From Corallococcus coralloides DSM 2259 (GTDB lineage Bacteria > Myxococcota > Myxococcia > Myxococcales > Myxococcaceae), in the NCBI RefSeq assembly GCF_000255295.1, contig NC_017030.1, positions 3,472,001 to 3,536,000 of the forward strand: a stretch of 64,000 nucleotides of DNA. The letters are read 5' to 3'. Under the pieces are notes generated by a model. The model ran no database searches. It had not been told where the DNA came from and saw only the letters and a list, made by a program, of their open reading frames with translations. How positions within the stretch are numbered: position 1 is the first letter of the stretch; each line of letters starts with the position of its first letter. The translations under genes and the position numbers were made by a program. Of the stretch, positions 20,213 to 28,696 are shown piece by piece.

Positions 20213-21309
20213 GGGGTGCAGGCGTCGCTGTTGTAGTGGAAGTACGCCGCCGCCGCTGTCGTGGACTGCGTGTAGACGGACTCCGGCTGGTTGGAGATGG
20301 TCGCGCCCTGGAAGAAGTTCCCCCGGCACCGGTACGAGCGCATGGGCCAGTTGTCGTCCCGGCCTCCAGAGTTGGAGAGGCCGCGCTTCGTGCGGATGGC
20401 GTTGGGCTCGCAGTTGCCGTAGCAGTAGCTGGTGTCGTTGCGCCAGTAGGCGGCCTGGAGCACGTCGCCGGGCACCGTGCGCGTCGGCCGGACCGAGTTG
20501 AAGCGGCCCGCGTCCGGCACCGCGCGGATGAGCACGGACTGGCGGATGTATTCGTCGGAGAAGGGGAAATCGAGCCCCAGCACGGACAGCACCGCCGAGA
20601 TGGAGTTCATCGCCCCGCCGCTGACGCCCGCGTAGACAATCTGGCTGGAGCGGTCATGCGTGAGCTGCTCCACGCGCGGATACGTCTGCGACGGAGCGTC
20701 GCCCGGTCCCCACGCCTTCCACGTGTCGTGGAAGAGGTAGAAGCGCTCCTGGAAGTTCAGGTCCAGCTGGTTGCCGTCGAAGCCCGTCGTGTAGAGCGCG
20801 ACCTCCCGGGGGATGATGCGGTTGACCAGCCGGACCTGCACGTCCGCCTGGACCGCGCCCACGCTGGGGTCGAACCCCATGTCCTGGACCAGCTGCTCCG
20901 GCGAGCCGCCCAGCGCGCCAATGGCCGCGCCCGCCAGCCCCCCCACGCCGGCCTGCCCACCCATCTTGGACATCTCCACGCTTTCGAGCGGCGCGTCCGC
21001 GTTCTGGGCCTGGACCTGGAGGGTGATGCCGTTGCGGTAGGCCGTGCCCAGGTTTCCCGTCTTGGTGGAGCCATCCAGGTCCTGGTAGCGCTGCCGCGCC
21101 TCCGACGCGATGGTGGAGACGTCCTGGCGCATGGTGCGCTCGAAGGCGACGAAGCGCGCCAGCTCCGCCATCTTGATGCGCGCGCGCTGGACCTCCCAGA
21201 AGTAGTTCGCCCAGAGGACGAGCACGACGAGCAGCGGCGCCAGCAGCGCCAGCTCCACCGTGGCCGCTCCCCGCGAAGCGCGGCGGATGTGAAGGGGACG
21301 AGGGCGCAT
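20209..21309 (-). CDS. TadE/TadG-like envelope protein
   Basis: Protein of 366 residues starting with a basic stretch, the prepilin-like motif RGAATVELALLAP and one long helix, followed by about 300 soluble residues probably outside the cytoplasm. There are clustered Cys in CYGNCEP and single Cys near the C terminus, suggesting disulphides. The N-terminal motif places it with TadE/TadG-like proteins. ATG 21309 overlaps the preceding stop as TGATG; the longer frame runs through the neighbouring gene and is rejected. Confidence 0.8.
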   Translation of the reverse strand: MRPRPLHIRRASRGAATVELALLAPLLVVLVLWANYFWEVQRARIKMAELARFVAFERTMRQDVSTIASEARQRYQDLDGSTKTGNLGTAYRNGITLQVQAQNADAPLESVEMSKMGGQAGVGGLAGAAIGALGGSPEQLVQDMGFDPSVGAVQADVQVRLVNRIIPREVALYTTGFDGNQLDLNFQERFYLFHDTWKAWGPGDAPSQTYPRVEQLTHDRSSQIVYAGVSGGAMNSISAVLSVLGLDFPFSDEYIRQSVLIRAVPDAGRFNSVRPTRTVPGDVLQAAYWRNDTSYCYGNCEPNAIRTKRGLSNSGGRDDNWPMRSYRCRGNFFQGATISNQPESVYTQSTTAAAAYFHYNSDACTP

Positions 21310-22934
21310 CAGTAGTTGATGCCTTGAATGAGCCATTCGCTGTCCTCCCATGCGGGCACCAGCCACTTGAGGTGATCCGCGTCCCAGTGTGTCTGCACGG
21401 GCGCCAGGCGCGCGGTCCAGAGCGGGTTGAAGAAGTTGGGCTCCTCCTTCCACGCGTTGGGGCGGTGGTAGATGGCGCGGCCCACCGCCATGGCCATCAT
21501 TCCGCCCGTGCGCTGGCGGAAGTCCGCCGCGTAGCCGTCCTGCTTGCCGCCCACGTACTCCCAGGTCATGTCCAGGTACGACTCGCGGATGCCTTCGTCG
21601 TTGTTCTCCGCGGTGTTGTACTTGCCGTCGCCGTTGCCCTCCATGAACGCGTTGTTCTTCAGGTTCTCCAGCTCGTAGACGGGCTTGTTGCCGCTGCGCT
21701 CCGCGCCCATGTCCTTGCCCAGGACGATGAGGTTGCACGGGTAGCCGAAGTGGTTCTGCCGGGGGCTGACGAAGCTGGTGTCGGACGTGACGAACGGCGT
21801 GATGCCCAGCCACGGGTGGTGGTCATCCGTCTTGTTGGAGCCGTATTCCTGGTGGAAGCCGCCCCGGTTGTCCGCCGCCGCGCGGAAGCGCAGCCGGAAG
21901 ACGTCGCTCCATCCGAACAGGAAGCAGGTGGGGCGCACCTCGATGCGGATGTCGTCCGACGCGAAGAGCTGATCCTTGCGGTTGTTCTCGAAGTTCTCGT
22001 CGAAGCTCTTGATCTGACTGTCCGCGGTCTTGCGGATGCGCAGCTCGCCAATGCCGACGCACAGCCGGAACTCCCATCTGCGCCCGATGAGGATGGGCCC
22101 CTCGCCCTCGGCCGTCCACGGCCGGCGCACGCCGTTGGCCAGGTTGCCCATCAGCAGGCGGTACTTGGCCATGTTCGGATCCGACAGCTTGTTGCCTGTC
22201 ACCAGCTTCCCGCGCGTGAGCATGCCGGTGGGGTCCACGCCCATGGTGGGACTGCTGCTGAAGGGGCCGTCGTCCAGGACGTGCAGGAAGTTCTTGGCGT
22301 TGGAGTAGTTGATGTCGCTCGGGTTGCCGAACAGCGAGGACACGGACGCGTTGTTGAAGGACTGCCCGGAGTCCATGTCCTCGGTGACGTCCGCCCGGGG
22401 GTCGGTCTTCGAGATGACGTCCCCGTGCCCCTTCGTGGTGTAGAGGTCGAAGAGGGTGCCCGTGAGCATGGCCTCCTGGGCCAGCCATAGCGCGATGTTG
22501 AGCGCTGTGATCACGGGGATGAGCAGGCGTGTGACGGTCTCCACCGTCACCTTCCAGGCTTTTATCGCCGCGGACACAGCCGCGAAGACGGCGCCAATGC
22601 CGGGGATGTATTGCAGGTACTTGGCCGCGACGCCGATGGTGCGGTCCAGGTACACCGCGTGGCTCACGTAGGACATCAGCGTGAGCATCGCGGAGTAGTG
22701 CACGATCATCGCGCGGTTGGTGTACGCGAGGAAGTTGTAGGCCCGCGCCTCCTTCACCGCCAGCGAGTACGCCTGCGCGTCCGCGGCGTCCTGCAGCTTG
22801 ATCTTCTCGTAGACGCCCTGGCCAATGCCTACCGACGTCATGATGGTGACGGCCAGCACCAGCATGACCACCACCCCAAGCACCATGGCCTGCCCGCGCT
22901 CATCGCGCCGCAGTCTTCGCATCATCCGGAACAT
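21309..22934 (-). CDS. TadG-like pilus assembly-related protein
   Basis: Protein of 541 residues: basic start, RGQAMVLGVVVMLVLAV helix, then QDAADAQAYSLAVKEARAYN, a segment typical of TadG-like proteins in which a pilin-like N-terminal helix leads into a large exported domain. Hydrophobic patches near 85-160 may form a second membrane or amphipathic region. ATG 22934 has GAAGGA 9 bases upstream and was preferred to starts further up. Second gene of the five-gene unit. Confidence 0.8.
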   Translation of the reverse strand: MFRMMRRLRRDERGQAMVLGVVVMLVLAVTIMTSVGIGQGVYEKIKLQDAADAQAYSLAVKEARAYNFLAYTNRAMIVHYSAMLTLMSYVSHAVYLDRTIGVAAKYLQYIPGIGAVFAAVSAAIKAWKVTVETVTRLLIPVITALNIALWLAQEAMLTGTLFDLYTTKGHGDVISKTDPRADVTEDMDSGQSFNNASVSSLFGNPSDINYSNAKNFLHVLDDGPFSSSPTMGVDPTGMLTRGKLVTGNKLSDPNMAKYRLLMGNLANGVRRPWTAEGEGPILIGRRWEFRLCVGIGELRIRKTADSQIKSFDENFENNRKDQLFASDDIRIEVRPTCFLFGWSDVFRLRFRAAADNRGGFHQEYGSNKTDDHHPWLGITPFVTSDTSFVSPRQNHFGYPCNLIVLGKDMGAERSGNKPVYELENLKNNAFMEGNGDGKYNTAENNDEGIRESYLDMTWEYVGGKQDGYAADFRQRTGGMMAMAVGRAIYHRPNAWKEEPNFFNPLWTARLAPVQTHWDADHLKWLVPAWEDSEWLIQGINY

Positions 22935-22969
22935 CCGAGGGGGTCCTTCTGGCCAGCGCCGGGGGGACG

Positions 22970-23791
22970 CTAGCCGTCCACGGCGCAAGAGGTGGGGCCA
23001 TGCGCGCCGTTGAGGAAGTTGGACTGCATGCGCATCGAATAGGTGGCCACGACGGGGATGGCGAAGACGTTGCTGTCCGCGAGCGTGCGGATCTTCTGGT
23101 GGTCGTTGCTCTGGCCCGCGCCCTGGTCCTCCAGGTGGGCCGTGAGGCTGCCGCCGTTCACCTTCTGGGTGGTGAAGTTGACGCCCCGCATGGCCAGACC
23201 GTTGAGCGCCTCGCGGCCCATGTAGAAGGCGTGCAGCTGCCAGTTCGCGAACGGGATGCGCATCTCGTAGAAGTACGTGATGCGCACCGTGAGGAGGTTG
23301 GCCTCGATGACCTGCGCGTTGCGGATGTCGTCGAAGTCCACCTCCAGGCCCGACAGGTGCGAGCCATAGGAGGAGAAGAGGGTGGGCAGCTGGCTGCGCC
23401 GGGGGTTGAGCACCTCCACCCGCACGCGCTCCAGGTCCACCTGCTCGTAGCGCTGGTTCTGGTCCGCCAGGTTCTCGTCCGTGTACGCGTCATGGACCAT
23501 CGCCACGTTGACGAGCGTGTCCACGCGGCCCTTGCCGCCGGACTTGGGAGGCCCCAGGGTGGGCAGCACCGCCACGTAGGCGGCCTTCTTCATGATCTCG
23601 CAGTCGCCGCTGTTGACGATGCCCGCGCGAGCCGCCCGGTACGCCGCGTACTCCGTCATCAGCCGCGCATGGTGGAGCGTGCCCAGCTGGAGGATGCCCA
23701 GGATGAGGAACACCATCACCGGGATGACCAGCGCGGACTCCACGAGCGCCTGACCCGACTCACCGGGATGGGTTGAATGGGACCTTTTCAT
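22970..23791 (-). CDS. TadE family protein, first gene of operon
   Basis: Protein of 273 residues with ESGQALVESALVIPVMVFLIL, the classic TadE-like N-terminal motif and helix, then an exported domain. GILQLGTLHHARLMTEYAAYRAARAGIV is the conserved TadE continuation (here longer than a motif; key residues Tyr and Ala-Ala-Tyr). ATG 23791 follows GGAC. Five genes run without real gaps from here to 19158. The ATPase (TadA), platform (TadB/C) and secretin (RcpA) genes expected of a complete Tad system are not present. Confidence 0.82.
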   Translation of the reverse strand: MKRSHSTHPGESGQALVESALVIPVMVFLILGILQLGTLHHARLMTEYAAYRAARAGIVNSGDCEIMKKAAYVAVLPTLGPPKSGGKGRVDTLVNVAMVHDAYTDENLADQNQRYEQVDLERVRVEVLNPRRSQLPTLFSSYGSHLSGLEVDFDDIRNAQVIEANLLTVRITYFYEMRIPFANWQLHAFYMGREALNGLAMRGVNFTTQKVNGGSLTAHLEDQGAGQSNDHQKIRTLADSNVFAIPVVATYSMRMQSNFLNGAHGPTSCAVDG

Positions 23792-23966
23792 GGGACGTCC
23801 AATGTTCACACAGCGTGTTGCCGGGATGCCAGTTGGCGGCCCCTCGGTCGCGCGCCAGCCTTCCCCATGAAACAGGACGCCATCCAATACAAGACGCAAA
23901 AAGACGGTATCGGACACGTGGACGCGCGCGTGCCGAAAGAGGCCACCCTGCGGGTGGAGTTGAAAG

Positions 23967-24590
23967 CTACCGGGAGCGCTTTCCGGGTTTCGGGCCCTGC
24001 ACCAGCGTGGCGACGAGGGTCTGCGCCAGCACTTCTGCTGGAGATCCCTGGAATCCGGAGCAGGTGAGCTTGAGGCTGATGATCCCGTGCAGCCCTGCCC
24101 AGAAGACCTCCGCCATCTGCTCCGCGGGTGTGGCCTCCGGGGCCCGGCCGGCCGCCTTCAGGTCCTCGCACGCGCTGACCAGCAACGCGAACGACCGGGG
24201 GCCCTCGCCGTGCTGCTTGTCCTGGAAGAGGTCCGCGGACAGCTTCGGATCCTCCATGAAGATCAGGCGGTAGGTCTCCGGGTGCTCCAGGCCAAAGGCC
24301 AGGTAGGCCTGGGCCAGGCGTGACAGCCGCTCCACCGGCTCCTTCACGGCCGCCGCCGGCTCCAGCATCGCGAGCAGCTCCTGGAAGCCGCGCACGCACA
24401 GCTCACGTGCGATGGCGTCGCGGTTCTCGAAGTGCAGGTAGAGCGTCGCGGGCGCGTACTCCACCGCGTCCGCCAGCTTGCGCATGGAGAGGGCCCCGAA
24501 CCCCTCCTTCATCACCATGTCCCGCGCCACGCGGAGGATGTGCTCCCGCAGCTCCGCCCGCTGTCGCTCCTTGCGCTCCGTGATGCCCAT
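23967..24590 (-). CDS. TetR family transcriptional regulator
   Basis: Protein of 207 residues with an N-terminal TetR helix-turn-helix (ILRVARDMVMKEGFGALSM, KLADAVEYAPATLYLHF) and a TetR C-terminal ligand domain ending in FWAGLHGIISLKL, as in the WHG-type group. ATG 24590 puts the DNA-binding domain at the usual place; upstream starts lie inside the operator region. Divergent from the epimerase-like gene with a 107-base gap carrying a perfect palindrome, so it most likely represses that gene and itself. Confidence 0.92.
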   Translation of the reverse strand: MGITERKERQRAELREHILRVARDMVMKEGFGALSMRKLADAVEYAPATLYLHFENRDAIARELCVRGFQELLAMLEPAAAVKEPVERLSRLAQAYLAFGLEHPETYRLIFMEDPKLSADLFQDKQHGEGPRSFALLVSACEDLKAAGRAPEATPAEQMAEVFWAGLHGIISLKLTCSGFQGSPAEVLAQTLVATLVQGPKPGKRSR

Positions 24591-24633
24591 GTCACGAGGG
24601 TAGGGCTTGACGAAATGAACATCCAGCAATAGA

Positions 24634-24658
24634 TGAACGGTGTTCACAGAACGGTGTT
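24634..24658. promoter_or_regulatory. Putative TetR operator
   Basis: A perfect inverted repeat TGAAC-N3-GTTCA spans 24634-24646. Its core GAACGGTGTT (24635-24644) is repeated exactly at 24649-24658, 14 bases further on, next to TTTATAAA, a possible -10 region. A further GTTCG/GTTCA pair follows. Such clustered half-sites between a TetR gene and a divergent gene fit cooperative dimer binding; the binding itself is inferred. Confidence 0.6.
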
Positions 24659-24697
24659 TATAAAAAGTTCGTCCGTTCAATTTTCCGGGAGAGCGAC

Positions 24698-25684
24698 ATG
24701 GAAACGGTGGCCTTGTTCGGCGCCTCGGGCGTCATCGGTCAGTCTGTGGCGCGAGCGCTCCAGGCGCAGGGGTGGCCCTACCGGGTGGTGGGGCGCTCCG
24801 AGGGCAGCCTGCGCAGGGAGTCTGGCGCGGATCCCCGGGCGGAGGTGGTGACGTGGAATCCGGAGGACCCGGCCTCCATCCGCGCCGCGGCGCGGGGCGT
24901 GCGGACCCTCATCTACATGGTGGGGGTGAACTACTGGCAGTTCCACCTGCACCCGGAGCTGATGCGCCGCACGTTGGAGGCGGCCATCGCGGAGGGTGTG
25001 GAGCGGGTGGTGCTCATCGGCACGGTGTATCCGTACGGCCTGCCGCGCACGACGACGGTGACGGAGTCCCATCCGCGCGAGCCGAACTCCTACAAGGGCC
25101 GCATGCGCAAGGCGCAGGAGGAACTGCTGCTGGAGGCGGACGCCGCGGGGAAGATAAAGGGCACCATCCTCCGGCTGCCGGACTTCTACGGGCCGGGCGT
25201 GGAGCGCAGCTTCCTGTACCGGGCCTTCGTCGCGGCGAACCAGGGCAAGCGCGCCCCGCTCATCGGGCCGCTGGACACGCCGCATGAGTTCGTCTTCGTG
25301 GACGACGTGGGCCCCATCGTCACCGCGCTGATGGACGAGCCGCGCGCGTACGGCCGCTTCTGGAACCTGGCGGGCGCGGGCGCCACCACGCAGCGTGAGA
25401 TGGTGAAGGAGATCTACGCGCAGGCGGGCCACGCGCCGAAGACGATGACGATGGGGAAGGGGATGGTGCGGCTGGCGGGCCTCTTCGATCCCTTCATGCG
25501 TGAGCTGGTGGAGATGTATTACCTGCTCACGAACCCCGTGCTGCTGGACGACTCCGCGCTGCGTGGGCTGCTGGGCACGGTGCACAAGACGCCGTACCCG
25601 GAAGGCATCCGCCAGACGCTCGCGGCGCTGCGCCGCGAGCAGGAGGCGAAGGCAGGTCCGGCCCGGGTCGCCGCGACGACCTGA
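24698..25684 (+). CDS. NAD-dependent epimerase/dehydratase family protein
   Basis: Protein of 328 residues with the Rossmann motif VALFGASGVIGQSVA at 4-18, the strand RTLIYMVGVNYW and VLIGTVYPYG, then Tyr-x3-Lys in YKGRMRKAQ, the catalytic pair of extended short-chain dehydrogenases. FVFVDDVGPIVTALM and the late MVRLAGLFDPFMRELVEMYY are typical of this group. Substrate unknown. ATG 24698 follows GGGAGAG. The TetR gene opposite is the likely regulator. Confidence 0.93.
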   Translation: METVALFGASGVIGQSVARALQAQGWPYRVVGRSEGSLRRESGADPRAEVVTWNPEDPASIRAAARGVRTLIYMVGVNYWQFHLHPELMRRTLEAAIAEGVERVVLIGTVYPYGLPRTTTVTESHPREPNSYKGRMRKAQEELLLEADAAGKIKGTILRLPDFYGPGVERSFLYRAFVAANQGKRAPLIGPLDTPHEFVFVDDVGPIVTALMDEPRAYGRFWNLAGAGATTQREMVKEIYAQAGHAPKTMTMGKGMVRLAGLFDPFMRELVEMYYLLTNPVLLDDSALRGLLGTVHKTPYPEGIRQTLAALRREQEAKAGPARVAATT

Positions 25685-25699
25685 GCCGGAGCACTCCCC

Positions 25700-27589
25700 T
25701 CACGCGGGCCGGGGCGCCGGGGGACGCGCGGGGCCCAGGCCGCGCTCCCGCGTGCGGGCGTTCGCCAGCCGCTGCCGGTGGCCCGCGAGCAGGTCGCTGC
25801 GGGTGAGGATGCCCACGACCTGCTGGGGCCGCGCGCGGGTGACGACGGGCAGACGGCCCACGCCCTCGTCCATCATCAGGTCCGCCGCCTCGCGCAGGGA
25901 GCTGTCATCGAAGACGACCGCGGGAGGCCGCTTCACCACGTCCCGCAGCCGCCGGCCTTCGCTTGCGTGGCCATCCAGCAGGTCCCTGCGCGTGACGACG
26001 CCCATGAGCTCGCCTTCGCGGGACACGACCGGGAAGCCCTGGTGCTTGGAGCCCGAGGCGTCGGACGCGAGCCACGCGCGCACCTCTTCCAGGAGCATGT
26101 CCGCCTGCAGCGTCACCACGAGCTTGAGGCCGTGGTCGCGCACGAGCGCCGTCCCCAACGCGTCCGCGCCCAGCTCCGTGGGGATGCGGGCGCCGCGGCG
26201 GGCCAGCTTCTCCGTCATGATGGAGTGCCGCATGAGCAGCGCGGACACCAGGTAGGACGCCGCGCAGCCGGCGAGCAGCGGCAGCAGGCCCAGCGGCTGC
26301 CGCGTGGTCTCGAAGGCGAACACCACCGACGCGAGCAGCGCGCGTGACGCACCCGCGAAGAGGGCGGCCATGCCCACCAGCGCCGCGACGCGCACGTCCA
26401 CGCCCAGGCTGGGGAACAGCTGCGTGGCCAGGAGCCCCAGGCCGGAGCCCAGGCCGCCGCCCAGCGTGAAGATGGGCGCCAGCGTGCCACCTGACGTGCC
26501 GCTCCCCAGCGCGACGGACCAGGAGATGAACTTGAGCGCGCAGAAGACGAGCATCGCCGTGCCCACGAAGCGGCCGGACAGGATGTCCTCGATGTTGGTG
26601 TAGCCCACGCCCAGCGTGCGCGGGGAGAAGTAGCCCACCACGCCCACGACGATGGCGCCCAGCGCGGGCCACCACATCCAGTGGATGGGCAGCTTCTCGA
26701 ACATGTCCTCCAGCCAGTACACCGCGCGCGTGCACACCACGGAAGCGGCGCCGATGACGAGCCCCAGCACGCCGTAGAACGCGAGCGCCCCACCGGACGG
26801 AGTCGTCAGGTCCGGGATGGCGAACGCGGGCTCGCCGCCCATGAAGGCGATTCTCACGCCGGTGGCGGTGGCGGTGGCCAGGGCCACGGGGATGACGGAG
26901 CGGGGCTTGAACTCGAAGAGCAGCAGCTCCACGGCCAGGAGCACGGCGGACACCGGCGCGCCGAACGTGGCGGCCATGCCCGCGGCGGCGCCCGCGGCGA
27001 GCAGCGCCTTGCGTTCATCCGCGGTGACGTGGAGCACCTGTCCCAGCAGCGAGCCCAGCGCGCCACCCGTGGCGATGATGGGCCCCTCCGCACCGAACGG
27101 GCCGCCGGTGCCGATGGCGACCGCCGCCGACAGCGGCTTGAGCAGCGTCATGCGGGGCGGGATGCGGCTCTGGTTGAAGAGCACCTGCTCCATGGCCTCC
27201 GGGATGCCGTGGCCCCGGATGGCCCGCGAGCCGTAGCGCGCCATCAACCCCACGATGATGGCGCCCACCACGGGCACCAGCACCACCCAGCCGCCCAGCG
27301 TGTTGTCCCCGGGCGACACCGGCTGCGCGGACAGCCGCCCGAAGAAGGCCAGGTTCGTGACGAAGTGGATGAGGGCGCCCAGCCCCTGGGCCACCAGCCC
27401 CGCGGCGATCGCGAGCACCACCGCCAGGCCGCTGATGAGCACGGTGCGGGAGTCCACCGCCACGGAGATGGGAGGGGTGCGCAGGCTGGCGAGCGCGGGG
27501 CCCATCGAGGGGGCCACGGGGAGGCTGGAGCGCGTCTCTGCCCCCTCGCCCAGGCCCTCTTCGATGCGTTCCACGTCAGGTTTCTTCAT
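25700..27589 (-). CDS. ClC-type chloride channel/antiporter with CBS domains
   Basis: Anion channel or chloride/proton antiporter of 629 residues. About ten membrane helices occupy residues 45-460, with the ClC filter motifs GTGGPFGAEGP (gating Glu kept) and GSGTSGGTLAP. Two CBS domains follow (about 495-605; VTRRDLLDG and GILTRSDLL), which may bind nucleotides and adjust transport. The N terminus of 45 residues is polar. ATG 27589 overlaps the end of the MarR gene by 14 bases, so the channel is probably co-transcribed with and controlled by that regulator. Confidence 0.95.
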   Translation of the reverse strand: MKKPDVERIEEGLGEGAETRSSLPVAPSMGPALASLRTPPISVAVDSRTVLISGLAVVLAIAAGLVAQGLGALIHFVTNLAFFGRLSAQPVSPGDNTLGGWVVLVPVVGAIIVGLMARYGSRAIRGHGIPEAMEQVLFNQSRIPPRMTLLKPLSAAVAIGTGGPFGAEGPIIATGGALGSLLGQVLHVTADERKALLAAGAAAGMAATFGAPVSAVLLAVELLLFEFKPRSVIPVALATATATGVRIAFMGGEPAFAIPDLTTPSGGALAFYGVLGLVIGAASVVCTRAVYWLEDMFEKLPIHWMWWPALGAIVVGVVGYFSPRTLGVGYTNIEDILSGRFVGTAMLVFCALKFISWSVALGSGTSGGTLAPIFTLGGGLGSGLGLLATQLFPSLGVDVRVAALVGMAALFAGASRALLASVVFAFETTRQPLGLLPLLAGCAASYLVSALLMRHSIMTEKLARRGARIPTELGADALGTALVRDHGLKLVVTLQADMLLEEVRAWLASDASGSKHQGFPVVSREGELMGVVTRRDLLDGHASEGRRLRDVVKRPPAVVFDDSSLREAADLMMDEGVGRLPVVTRARPQQVVGILTRSDLLAGHRQRLANARTRERGLGPARPPAPRPA

Positions 27590-28130
27590 CGGTGTGCTCC
27601 TGTGTCTTGCTGCGCCGCGAAGGGCGCGAGGTTTCTTCTTCGAAGAAGAGCGGGGCCACGTCCCCGTCGAGCCCCAGGGCGCGCACCCAGGCGTCCAGTC
27701 CCTGGACCAGTCCCGCGCGCACGTCGGGCTTCAGCCCGCGCAGCCCGGAGATGAGCCGCGCCTGGGCCATGGGCGGCGCCTTGCGCACCAGCGCGCGGCC
27801 CTTGGGCTCCAGCGCCACCTCCACGCGGCGGCCGTCCTCGTCGGAGCGGCGGCGGCTCACCAGCCCCTGCTCAATCAGCTTCGTGACGACGACGGACACG
27901 CTGCTCTGGTGCGTGAGCGTGCGCTCCGCGAGCGTGTTGATGGAGCAGGGCCCGGACTCCGCCAGCTCCTGGAGGATGAAGAGCTGGGCGCCGCTGATGC
28001 CCACCAGCCGTTCGGAGGCGCGAGCGGAGACCCGCAGCAGGCGCACCAGCCGCCGCACGCCGTCCATGGCCGCGCGCACCTCGCCGGACACGTCCGGGGA
28101 CGTCGGCGTTCGATTTGTATGGGAGCCCAT
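27576..28130 (-). CDS. MarR family transcriptional regulator
   Basis: Protein of 184 residues with a MarR winged helix: ISGAQLFILQELAESGP, NTLAERTLTHQSSVSVVVTK and wing SDEDGRRVEVALEPKG. First gene of a two-gene unit with the ClC channel. A perfect palindrome TATGGG-N2-CCCATA covers its own start codon, suggesting that it shuts down its own translation or transcription. The C-terminal 25 residues are polar and overlap the channel start. Confidence 0.9.
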   Translation of the reverse strand: MGSHTNRTPTSPDVSGEVRAAMDGVRRLVRLLRVSARASERLVGISGAQLFILQELAESGPCSINTLAERTLTHQSSVSVVVTKLIEQGLVSRRRSDEDGRRVEVALEPKGRALVRKAPPMAQARLISGLRGLKPDVRAGLVQGLDAWVRALGLDGDVAPLFFEEETSRPSRRSKTQEHTDEET

Positions 28131-28131
28131 A
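28118..28131. promoter_or_regulatory. Palindrome over MarR start codon
   Basis: TATGGG (28118-28123) and CCCATA (28126-28131) form a perfect inverted repeat with a 2-base centre that overlaps the ATG at 28130. This fits an autoregulatory MarR operator; no other evidence is available. Confidence 0.4.
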
Positions 28132-28313
28132 TAACTGCCCGCAACCTACGGAGCAGGGGGGGCGGGCACAAGCAAAAGTGCGGGGGATGCCAGGCCGCCG
28201 GGGGGCAGACGGGCGGACTCACCGTCGGAGCGCACGGCCGGGACGTGTCACGGCTGGAACGACAGCGAGGCCCGGCCATGAAGCCCGGGCCTCGCGAGGA
28301 TGCGGACCGCGGC

Positions 28314-28631
28314 TCAGGTGCCGGCGGTGAGGGATTGCTCGGCGGAAGGGTGTTCCTCGCTGCACACCTGCGAGGCCGCCTCGGCCTGGCGGGCCTCGGC
28401 CCCGGTCACGGAGGCGGTGGGCTCGGAGGGCGCGGGGGTTCCGTTCAGGCAGGGGGTGCCCATGTATTCACCACACGTCATGGAATACTTGGGCCCCAGA
28501 TAGCACTCCGTGTCGCAGTAATTGGCTGCACAGAAGCTGTTGCTGCACTGGGGCGGCAGGGCAAGGGCAGCCGTGGGGACCAGCGAAAACACAGCGGAGG
28601 CAGTCAACAGGGACTTCACCAACGTGCGCAT
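28314..28631 (-). CDS. Small secreted Cys-rich protein
   Basis: Protein of 105 residues: signal peptide (LVKSLLTASAVFSLVPTAALA) then a mature domain of about 80 residues with seven Cys, six packed in a short stretch (CSNSFCAANYC, TECYLG, TCGEY, TPCLNG). The spacing suggests disulphides. The C-terminal 45 residues are low in structure and Ala/Glu/Ser-rich. I recall similar short secreted proteins in other myxobacteria but know no function. ATG 28631 has GAGGAG at good distance. Stands alone. Confidence 0.78.
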   Translation of the reverse strand: MRTLVKSLLTASAVFSLVPTAALALPPQCSNSFCAANYCDTECYLGPKYSMTCGEYMGTPCLNGTPAPSEPTASVTGAEARQAEAASQVCSEEHPSAEQSLTAGT

Positions 28632-28696
28632 GCGTGCTCCTCGTGAGGGAACGGCGTGGGCACCGTGAGCCTGTTTCCCAGACAAGTCAATGCATG

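Noticed and set aside
23792-23966. A sigma-54-type promoter for the Tad-like operon
   Set aside because: No TGGCAC-N5-TTGC-like match was found at plausible spacing on the minus strand.
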